A stretch of 64,000 bases of DNA from NCBI GenBank assembly GCA_016584305.1, contig JACEEZ010024114.1, forward strand, positions 237,001 through 301,000, read 5' to 3'. Position numbers and translations under genes: made by a program. Positions within the stretch are counted from its first letter, which is position 1. Each line of letters opens with the position of its first letter. Source of the stretch: Chionoecetes opilio (taxonomy: Eukaryota > Arthropoda > Malacostraca > Decapoda > Majidae). The notes under the pieces are model-generated. The model was given only the letters and a program-made list of their open reading frames with translations. It was not told the origin of the DNA and made no database searches. Below, in pieces: positions 41,672 to 64,000 of the stretch.

Positions 41672-42848
41672 TAGTGTTTGCCCATACTCTCCCACAGACC
41701 CGGGGACCTGTGGGAATGCGTGGTTTTTGGGTGGGGAACAAATTATGCACCGGAAACACGTAATTTATGAGTTGTATAGGGGGGGTAAAATTCCCTAGAT
41801 CTAGGGTTATTTCCTTATATCTAGAGAAATTTGTCTATACAAAATTAACCTAACCTAGCGGGGGGCTTGACCCACCGATAACCTAATCTAACCAAATCTA
41901 ACCTACCCAAATCTAACCTAACCAAATCTAACAAAATCATAAGAACATAAGAACATAAGAACATAAGAAAATAAGGAAGCTACAAGAGGCCGTGAGGCCT
42001 ACACGTGGTAGTTCCTGTCACCTAACACTACCTACATCCACTTTTCATCCCCATCCATGAACCTATCCAGGCTCCAGCCCTTCTTTAAAGCTCCCTAATG
42101 ACTCTGCACTAACTACCTGTCTACTGAGACCATTCCATTCATTCACCACCCTATTTGTGAACCAGTTTTTCCCTATTTCCTTTCTAATTCTACGCTTTTC
42201 CAGCTTGAATCCGTTACTTCTTGTTCTACCCTGGTTAAAAGTCGTAAGAACTTTTTCTACCTCTCCTTTATTAAATCCCTTTATCCACTTAAAAACTTCT
42301 ATCAGATCGCCCCTTACTCTGCGTCTCTCGAGTGAGTGTAATTTTAATAACTTCAATCTCCTCATAACTAAAGTTACGCATCCCTTGTATCATTTTGGTC
42401 ATCCTTCTCTGCACTGTTTCTAACAAGGCTATATCCTTCCTGTAATATGGAGACCAAAACTGAACCGCATAGTCTAGGTGAGGCCTGACTAGAGCCAGAT
42501 AAAGCTTTAGAATAACTTCTGCACTTCTACTTTTAACACTTCTGGTAATGAATCCTACTACTACTACTAATAATAATAAAATATAACCTACCCTAACCTC
42601 CCAGCGGGGGGTTGGGGGGGTTCTCGACACTTCGGTCATCATTCTGTGAGGATCGTCAGGTTCACACGTCCCTGGACTCAGAAGAAATCCAATGCATTTT
42701 CCCTAGATCCAGGGAATTTTTTCAACACCCGTAACTCAAAAACTATGTGGTTGCAACGCATATTTGGTACCCCAGCCAAATATCCCGCATTCCCCCAGGT
42801 CCCCCAGCTTGTTTTGTGGAAGAGGGGGAGTATGGGCAAACACTAGAA
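41672..42848. mobile_element. Foldback element with about 180-bp inverted arms, split by a LINE
   Basis: CTAGTGTTTGCCCATACTC at 41672 is inverted at 42830-42848, and matches continue inward through GGACCTGTGGGAATGCG and CCCTAGATCTAGGG. A repeated ACTTTTTC, AAAAGAATA, CCTGAAAAATAC segment lies outside both arms (41630 and 42858). Confidence 0.7.
41938..42560 (-). pseudogene. CR1-like LINE, C-terminus of RT and 3' tail
   Basis: On the minus strand: AEVILKLYLALVRPHLDYAV, KDIALLETVQRRMTKMIQGM, then after a frameshift LLKLHSLERRRVRGDLIEVF and KEIGKNWFTNRVVNEWN. This is the post-RT region of CR1/L2/Jockey-type LINEs. The 3' end is four TTCTTATG-like octamers, as in CR1 elements. Confidence 0.8.
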
Positions 42849-42956
42849 TAATACCCTCACTTTTTCCTCAAAAGAATAACCTGAAAAATACTCATGTGTC
42901 CTCCAAGACGAATGTTGCAGTACTTCCTCAGTACTCAGTGCCTCAGTACTTATCAA

Positions 42957-44597
42957 TCAATCAATCATTGGGGGCATACGCCGGGGGGGGCGCGTCGCCT
43001 CGCCCACCCTACGACGCCACTCCCGGGGGTCACCATGCGCGAGTTCCCATGCAGGCTCCTTTCCCATACCAAGCAGCTCTCGACAAGAAACATCAACTTG
43101 CCCCAGCCACGAGCCTTGTGGGCGCCCCCTTGGCCTCCTCCACGCCGGATTGTCTCTTACAGATACAACCCGATGGGAAGGATCGGTTTCAGGGTAGCAT
43201 GCCACATGCCCATATAGCCGAAGTTGGCGCTGACGGACTATGCAGGTAATAGGCCTCGATTCAGTCTCACGGTGCAATCGCTGATTTGACACGTAATCAT
43301 CCCAGCGATACCCCATGATTCTGCGAAGACACTTATTACCAAAGGCATTGATTCGTCTCTTCAAGTCACTATTTAGTGTCCATGTCTCACAGCCATAGAG
43401 TAAGACAGGGATCACAAGCGACTTGAAGATCCGGATCTTTGTCCTCCTGCACAGGTACTGACAACGCCAAATACTCCCGCTGAGCGAGTCCATAACACCG
43501 TGGGCTATGCCAATCCACCGTAAGGCTTCTTGACGTGACCCGCCGTCATTATGGACTGCGCTACCAAGGTATGTAAAACTTTCCAAGATCTCAATGTCCT
43601 CGCCACACGCATGAACAGACTGTACTGCTTCATCTAGTAAGTCTCCAAACACCTGGACCTTGGTCTTGAGCCAGGAGACCTCAAGTCCCAAAGGCTTTGC
43701 CTCCTCGTGCAGCACCTCGAGAGCCATCACCAGGACCTCCAGCGACTCAGCAAAGATTACTGCATCATTGGCAAAAACAAGATCAGTGATCTTGGTGTTG
43801 CCGACGGATGCTCCACAATCACTTTGATCTACAACCTTGTCCAATACCCAGTCCATACAAGCGTTGAAAAGTGATGGGGCAAGGACGCACCCTTGCCTCA
43901 CTCCTGTATTCACAGGAAAGAAGCTGGATACACCTGCCCCACACTTCACAGCACTCTCAGTCCCAGAATACAGACCAGTTATCAAACCAATAGTCCTTGC
44001 AGGAATCCCTTGAAGTCGCAGAAGATCCCAGAGTGACTCACGATGCACTGAGTCAAACGCCTTCTTGAGATCAACATAGGCTGCAAGCATCCCCTGTCGA
44101 AACTCACGTCGGCGTTCCACCAGGACACGAAGCGCTAGGATACGGTCCGTTGTTGACTTACCAGGCGTGAACCCAGACTGCTGAGGTCTCTGATGCTTCA
44201 CCAGATGACTGCGAATTCGTGTCAGCAATAGATGGGCAAGCACCTTGCCTGGTACGCTGAGCAGTGTAATACCGCGGTAATTGTTGCAGTCCTGACGGTC
44301 CCCTTTCCCTTTCCAGATAGGGACGACCAGCCCCCTTTTCCAGTCAGGAGGAATGGTACCTGATTGCCACATGGCAGTCAGGATAGCATGCAACCCGCGG
44401 ATCATGGCCTCACCCCCAGCTTTGAGGAGCTCCGCACTGATATTACAAACACCAGCTGCCTTTCCACCCTTCAACTTTGCTACAGCCTCTCTGACTTCGT
44501 CAAGAGAGGGTGCGGTTTCGTCAATGGGAGGATCGGCATCCACTGCCTGTAACCCAGTGGTGTGAAGCTGCTCAGTTGGAGGGTCCACCGTGAACAA
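42957..44597 (-). pseudogene. RTE-like LINE reverse transcriptase, near-complete open frame (546 residues)
   Basis: Open from 44597 to 42957. Motifs: APSLDEVREAVAKLKGGKAA, CNNYRGITLLSVPGKVLAHL, RPQQSGFTPGKSTTDRILAL, AYVDLKKAFDSVHRESLWDL (catalytic D), TGVRQGCVLAPSLFNACMDW and LVFANDAVIFAES. The last should be FADD, so one catalytic aspartate is replaced by asparagine and the enzyme is probably dead despite the open frame. The endonuclease is missing at the 5' end. The 3' end is (ATTG)n, at 42957-42967. Confidence 0.92.
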
Positions 44598-44639
44598 CTT
44601 ATCTGTTACAAGTATTTCAAATACAATAAGACATTCAAA

Positions 44640-44990
44640 TCAACTAATCTGGCCTCACGCTGTAATGTTTATGTTCTAGAGGCTCGGCAAATTGGCGCCG
44701 CCAACAGCGCCATCTATCGTCTGCTACCGTAGTGTTGATGTATCATTTACCACCAGGCTGTCACACACGGTCGGCGACTAAACCAGCTCCCCCGCTGGTT
44801 CTACCAGTGAGGAGGGTGTGCTGGACACCCAGATGGACTAAAAATAAGACCATCTTTAAGGGCAGATGAACTCACTATAGAGTCATTGGCCATCCAGCCC
44901 CAGCTAGGGGTGAAATAGTGGGCAGCTTGGGGTTAATCCCTACAGGGGATTCTGCGTCCCTGGCCATGGTGAGCAGTAAGGCCAATCTCT
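44640..44990. other. Intergenic, between two head-to-head LINEs
   Basis: Contains TTGGCGCCGCCAACAGCGCC and no open frame; nothing recognised. Confidence 0.4.
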
Positions 44991-45460
44991 GACATAGATT
45001 GGCTGGGGACGGACTTTTTTTTTACGTTGAAGCCTCTAGCGCCTGTAGGCTATTTATTTTGTCAGTCTGGAGGGACGTGATGGCTGGCCCTCCACCCGTT
45101 GGTTGGCGCAGGCTAGATTTTTATAGTGACACCTGTGATGGTACAGGTGAAGGTCCGTTTTCTATGATGGCCTACCCTCAGTTTGAAGGCACTCGCTGCC
45201 ACCTGGAGTTCCATCGCCGCACTTGTAGTCACAGTCGACGGAACAGGAATGCAGCATGCGGTTTGCTTCGGCCACTCGACGATGGATTTACAGTTGCTCC
45301 TTGGTGGGACTAGAACTCGGGACCTTGTGCTCACCTCCCAGGCTCTTGTCGACCATGTTAAAGATGGCCGAAAGAGTTGTGTCCCCGGCAGGATTCGAAC
45401 TCGGGACATCGAGCTCACCACTCCAAGACGCTAACCACTCGGCCACCGCCTCACCCCCCC
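44990..45460 (-). mobile_element. tRNA-derived SINE, minus strand
   Basis: Head at about 45455 on the minus strand: GGCGGTGGCCGAGTGGTTAG (A box) and CCCGAGTTCGAATCC (B box). A second box-like segment, CCCGAGTTC with GTCGACAAGAGCC, lies at 45290-45350. The body ends near 45015 in an A-rich minus-strand tail. Related body fragments are at about 37050-37160 and 54948-55063. Confidence 0.65.
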
Positions 45461-45759
45461 TCTTGCCTCTTGTCTCCCTCCTTTGCACCCCCTCCTTGTA
45501 AAAAACTAAACAAGCCACAAACATAATAAGAGGTAGAGGCCGGGGGCGTGGTAACCGCTCCCGGCCCGGTTTTGCCGGAGGGCCCCAACCACGCAGACCC
45601 CTCCAATGCCGACGCAGGGTGGGGGGGGGGGTCTGCCTATGACGAGTGTGGAGCAAAGCTCTCGGCAGTCCTGCACTCTAAATCGAGTGGTAGGGCCCCC
45701 TAGCCCATGTTTTTCTTATGGGGGTGGCCGGGGCGGTGCAGAGGCGGCGCCTGCCCGTC

Positions 45760-46640
45760 GAATCACTCCTGGTATCAACCTGCGGAGGGTTCTTCGTGTG
45801 GGCTCGTGGAACGTTCTGAGCCTCTCAGACGATCGTCGACTACCTCTCCTATCGGGCGAGCTCAGTAGGCTGAGGGTGGATATAGTGGGACTCTCTGAGA
45901 CGAGGAGGCCTGGCAGTGGCGAGAATAGCAGTGGGGGTCTACTACTGGTCCGGCATGAGCAATGGTCACCGTGTCCGGGGAGTAGCTATAGGCATCTCCA
46001 GCAAACTGCAGCCGTCAGTTGTTGAGGTTATTCCAGTTGATGAGCGTATAATGCGGGTGAGGATGAAACACTCTCTGGGTTTCATGTCTCATGTTGCAGT
46101 GCGCGCTCCTATTGAGGTGTGTAAAACTGAAGAAAAGGAGATGTTCTACGCCAAACTCGACTCTGTATTAGACCAGTGTCCTCCTCGGGACACACTCATT
46201 GTCTTGGGTGACTTCAATGCTACTACTGGCACTGTGAGAGATGGCTACGAGTTATGTGTCAACACATAACTCGTAGCCATCTCTCACAGTGCCAGTAATA
46301 GCATTGAATGGCCCCATGGCTCCGGTACCAGAAACATTAACAGTTCTCTGCTTCGGAATTTTGCGAGGTCCAGAAGGTTGAGAATTGCAGGTTCTTGGTA
46401 TCAGAGGCCAGAGCTGCACCGCTGGACATGGTATAGTAATGCCAGAGGGGTAGCTAAGGAGATCGACCACATCCTCGTTAGTACTCGTTGGAGGATCCTC
46501 CAGAACTGCAGGGTTTACCGGAGTGCTGAGTTCTTTGGAACAGATCACAGACTTGTTGTTGCTACACTTAAGATTCATGTCAAGTCCAGAAGAATCTCAA
46601 GAGGTAACCATACTGTGTTTCCTCTTGAGAAACTGAAGGA
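45760..46640 (+). pseudogene. RTE-like LINE endonuclease, disrupted
   Basis: RRVLRVGSWNVLSLSDDRRL and VDIVGLSETRRPGSG give the N and E of the endonuclease, and DTLIVLGDFNATTG gives the D and N. A hairpin insertion at 46213-46308 and several frameshifts break it; the later part (SWYQRPELHRWTWYSN, IDHILVSTRW, GTDHRLVVATLKI) continues in other frames. Confidence 0.88.
46213..46308. repeat. Near-perfect 96-bp hairpin inside the RTE endonuclease
   Basis: TTCAATGCTACTACTGGCAC through TACGAGTTATGTGT is followed after three bases by its inverted copy, differing at about one position. The inverted copy duplicates endonuclease codons 46213-46259. Confidence 0.9.
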
Positions 46641-48755
46641 CTTGACATGTGCCCATGAGTATGCAGTGGCAGTCTCAAATCGGTTTGATGTGCTCGGTGC
46701 CCTTGAGGACCCTATACGTAGAACTGTGGGATACCTTCAAACGTGAAACTCTACAGGCTGACAAGGAGTGTATTGGGGAGCGCCTGAGGTCAAGGCGTGG
46801 TTTTGTCTCGACGGAGACGCTGGAGAAAATCGAGGAGAGTCGCGCTGCCAGGCTGGGAACCAGGACCAGCACAGGGCTCTGTCACGCCGGACTAAAACCC
46901 TCCTGGGGAGAGACAAGGAGAGGTATGTCAGAAATCTTGCTGAGGATGTCGAGGGTCATTTGAACGCTAATGACCTCTGACTAGCCTACCGAGCCCTGAA
47001 GAAGCTCCGTTCCAAGTTTCCATCTCAGGCAAGTGCTATTCGAGCAGCAGATGAGCTCCTCATGTCAGACATGGATGGGCAGATGGCTCGTTGGGCTGAG
47101 TGCTTTGGGCAGTTGTTCACGGTGGACCCTCCAATTGAGCAGCTTCACACCACTGGGTTACAGACAGTGGATGTCGATCCTCCCATTGACGAAACCGCAC
47201 CCTCTCTTGACGAAGTCAGAGAAGCTGTAGCAAAGTTGAGGGGTGGAAAGGCAGCTGGTGTTTGTAATATCAGTGCGGAGCTCCTCGAAGCTGGGGGTGA
47301 GGCCATGATCCGCGGGTTGCATGCTGTCCTGACTGCCGTGTGGCAATCAGGTACCATTCCTCCTGACTGGAAAAGGGGGCTGGTCGTCCCTATCTGGAAA
47401 GGGAAAGGGGACAGTCAGGACTGCAACAATTATCGCGGTATTACACTGCTCAGCGTGCCAGGCAAGGTGCTTGCCCATCTATTGCTGACACGGATCCGCA
47501 GTCATCTGCTGAAGCATCAGAGACCTCAGCAGTCTGGGTTCACGCCTGGTAAGTCAACAACGGACCGTATCCCAGCGCTTCGTGTCCTGGTGGAACGCCG
47601 ACGTTAGTTTCGACGGGGGATGCTTGCAGCCTATGTTGATCTCAAGAAGGCGGTTGACTCAGTGCATCGTGAGTCACTCTGGGATCTTCTGCGACTTCGC
47701 GGGATTTCTGCAAGGACTATTGGTTTGATAACTGGTCTGTACTCTGGGACTGAGAGTGCTGTGAAGTGCGGGGGAGGTATATCCAGCTTCTTTCCTGTTA
47801 ATACAGGAGTGAGGCAAGGGTGCGTCCTTGCTCCATCACTTTTCAACACTTGTATGGACTGGGTATTGGGCAGAGTTGTAGATCAAAGTGATTGTGGAGC
47901 ATCCTCGGCAACACCAAGATCACTGATCTTGTTTTTGCCGATGATGCAGTAATCTTTGCTGAGTCGCTGGAGGGCCTGGTGATGGCTCTCGAAGCGCTGC
48001 ACGAGGAGGCAAAGCCTTTGGGACTTGAGGTCTCCTGGCTTAAGACCAAGGTCCAGGTATTTGGAGACTTACTAGATGAAACAGTACAGTCTGTTCATGC
48101 ATGTGGCGAGGACATTGAGATCTTGGAAAGTTTTTTATATCTTGGTAATAATGATTAATGAACAATGACGGCAGGTCACGTCAAGAAGTCTTACGGCGGA
48201 TTGGCATAGCCCACGGTATTATGGACTCAGCAGGAGTATTTGGCGTTGTCGGTACCTGTGCAGGAGGACAAAGATCCGGATCTTCAAGTCGCTTGTGATC
48301 CCTGTCTTACTCTATGGTTGTGAGACATGGACACTGAATAGCGACTTGAAGAGACGAATCGATGCCTTTGGTAATAAGTGTCTTCGCAGAATCATGGGGT
48401 ATCGCTGGGATGATTACGTGTCAAATCAGCGATTGCACCGTGAGACTGAATCGAGGCCTATTACCAGCATAGTCCGTCAGTGCCAACTTTGGCTATATGG
48501 GCATGTGGCACGCTACCCTGAAACCAATCCTTCTCATCGGGTTGTATCTGTAAGAGACAATCCGGCGTGGAGGAGGCCAAGGGGGCGCCCACAAGGCTCG
48601 TGGCTAGGGCAAGTTGATGCTTGTTGTCGAGAGTTGCTTGGTATGGGAAAGGAGCCTGCATGGGGACTCGTGCGTGGTGATCCCTGGGAGTGGCGTCGTA
48701 GGGTGGGCGAGGCGACGCACCCCCGGCGTATGCCCCCAATGATTGATTGATTGAA
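46641..48755 (+). pseudogene. RTE-like LINE reverse transcriptase, frameshifted
   Basis: Same family as 42957-44597. Open from 47062 to 47607, where a TAG interrupts VERRR; open again from 47620 with AYVDLKKAVDSVHRESLWDL (the F next to the catalytic D is V), GVRQGCVLAPSLFN and, after a frameshift, LVFADDAVIFAES with both catalytic aspartates intact. A deletion near 48150-48240 removes about 30 codons' worth of order, then RRIMGYRWDDYVSNQRLHRE continues. Ends in (ATTG)n at 48741. Confidence 0.9.
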
Positions 48756-48779
48756 TATAAAATTACAAGTATTTACTAT

Positions 48780-48945
48780 AGAGTTTAGTTAGTGCGGAGT
48801 CAATGGGGAGCTTTAAAGGAGGCTGGATAATATCATGGAAGGGGATGAAAGGTGGATGTAGGTAGTGTTAGTAACAGGAACTACCACGTGTAGGTCTCGC
48901 AGCCTCTTGTAGCTTCCTTATTTTCATATGTTCTTACAGAGTGAT
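48780..48945 (+). mobile_element. CR1-like LINE 3' tail upstream of TRMT61A
   Basis: GAGTCAATGGGGAGCTTTAA, GGAACTACCACGTGTAGG and TATGTTCTTACAG. It ends about 45 bp before the TRMT61A exon 1 acceptor, and its last bases TTCTTACAG themselves resemble an acceptor. Confidence 0.75.
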
Positions 48946-49003
48946 GTAAATCTTGCTAATAATTATAATCTGTCTTGCCTTGTACAGGTAACAGTTGTTC
49001 AGC

Positions 49004-62386
<13,383 letters not shown>

Positions 62387-62395
62387 CACTCCCCA

Positions 62396-62401
62396 AATAA
62401 A
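62396..62401 (+). promoter_or_regulatory. TRMT61A poly(A) signal
   Basis: Canonical AATAAA only 9 bases after the TRMT61A stop codon, implying a very short 3' UTR. A cleavage site about 15-30 bases further on is inference. Confidence 0.65.
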
Positions 62402-62574
62402 GATAAAAATTCTTAATGTTATCTCTCTTTACCCGACACCGACACCTCTAGAACTGGAAATTAGTCAAGTATCACAGGTGCAAAGTGGGACAGATTGAAC
62501 CAGAGTATAGGGTCTTACATTGCAGTGAAGCGGAGAGCTAGGATGACGTGAAGGATCCCAGGATAACACTAAAA

Positions 62575-63422
62575 GTGGTTAAGCACAAATCCTTTTATTA
62601 CATTTAGTCAAAGAGCATATTTATCAATGTACTTCCTGTACTGAAATCTGTCTCCTTGCTTTAACAATATCGGGGAAAGGGCATTGGTATTAGGTAATAT
62701 ATTCATGTATCCAAGGAATAAACAAAGACAATATGACAAGCTTCACATCAACGGGAATGTTCCAACTTTGACGTATGGTCTGTCCCATCTAATAAAAATT
62801 CATTTAATTTAATTTTCAACTTAGCAATGTGCACCAATCTAACACAGATGTGAGCTGCAAACACAATCTAATAAAATCCCTACCTTAAAAATGAAACAAG
62901 ATCCTTATAATAAAAGAAAAGTAAGAATGATCTGTAGCTTTGTTTCTCAACTGCACAAACACCAGTATAAAGGCGATACTCTCAGCCAGGAGGCATACTG
63001 GGGCCCATGTCCGGATTTTAAGTTCTCATGCAACTGAGATGAGAGCGATGGGTCCCGTATGGCCTGATCTCGGGCTGTATGTAGTTAGCTTGAGACTGGA
63101 CAGGCAGCAAGGGTCGGTCTCTGTTCACTGCTTTTAAGTCATTCACACTGACACAGAGGGCAAGATCATCGCTGCACTGTTCAGCCCGCCACTTGTTCCA
63201 CCACTGCACATTTTCCAACCAAAAAGTCTGTTCTCTGCCCCGGCCGGGAACATACTGCTCCCGGCGCCTCGGCCATCATGCTCACTGTTTGTCACACTGA
63301 ACTAGATAGTCATCTCGTTTCCATCTCATCACTAACTCTCCCGTGCAGCGTGGGCCTTAAAAACTGTTGATCCTTTTGTTCCAACACCCACTGATTCAAC
63401 ATCTTACGCATCTGTGGCCCAT
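62575..63422 (-). other. Arf1 3' UTR (inferred)
   Basis: From the Arf1 TAG down to a minus-strand AATAAA at 62594-62599. No open frame or transposon end is obvious here, in contrast to the rest of the window, which supports its being transcribed, constrained sequence. The exact cleavage point is not visible. Confidence 0.55.
62594..62599 (-). promoter_or_regulatory. Arf1 poly(A) signal (candidate)
   Basis: TTTATT on the plus strand reads AATAAA on the minus strand, about 825 bases after the Arf1 stop codon. It faces the TRMT61A poly(A) signal about 190 bp away. Confidence 0.5.

Positions 63423-64000
<578 letters not shown>

Noticed and set aside
45380..45460. Serine-type tRNA gene on the minus strand
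   Set aside because: Has A and B boxes but no matching acceptor arm, and is followed by a SINE-like body.

Overview
This window is arthropod nuclear DNA, most probably from a decapod crustacean. The evidence is the intron-split animal genes, the TTAGG-type telomere-like repeats, the tRNA-derived SINEs, RTE/CR1/Jockey-like LINEs, a Gypsy element, and heavy micro- and minisatellite load. The decapod assignment is inference from repeat style; no marker gene proves it. Cellular coding sequence is only about 2.2 kb of the 64 kb.

Three cellular genes can be assembled exon by exon. (1) LMF2-like lipase maturation factor, minus strand: seven coding exons from an ATG at 38463 down to 2504. They give the first 336 residues; the C-terminal half lies beyond the left edge. 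One intron (3285-31808) is 28.5 kb. (2) TRMT61A, the catalytic subunit of the tRNA m1A58 methyltransferase, plus strand: six coding exons from 49004 to 62386 joining in frame into 352 residues. (3) Arf1, minus strand: the last coding exon (63423-63587) plus a long 3' UTR. LMF2 and TRMT61A diverge from a 10.5 kb intergenic region made of transposons. TRMT61A and Arf1 converge, with about 190 bp between their poly(A) signals.

Layout. 1-2503: hAT-like element with an 8-bp target duplication and a nested TA-flanked element. 2504-5190: LMF2 exons 7 and 6 and two palindromic mobile elements. 5190-11450: a Jockey-like LINE that runs into a G/C-homopolymer-rich stretch that looks like bad consensus. 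11460-26340: a macrosatellite made of a 51-bp minisatellite, a unique spacer, a 43-bp minisatellite, an 89-bp minisatellite, and three copies (whole or partial) of an uncharacterised transposase-like gene on the minus strand. 27880-30770: broken Gypsy pol plus a probable 3' LTR. 31050-38460: LMF2 exons 5 to 1 among TTAA-flanked MITEs, pogo-like MITEs, foldback elements and a SINE. 39580-48940: two large foldback elements, two head-to-head RTE LINEs and SINE sequence. 49004-62386: TRMT61A, whose introns hold nested pogo-like elements, MITEs and LINE tails. 62560-63587: Arf1.

The most unusual structures are the transposase/minisatellite macrorepeat, whose 43-bp and 89-bp units share a core in opposite orientation; the nested TA-flanked elements at 55478-57228; the near-perfect hairpin inside an RTE endonuclease; and the 28.5 kb LMF2 intron that carries the satellite.
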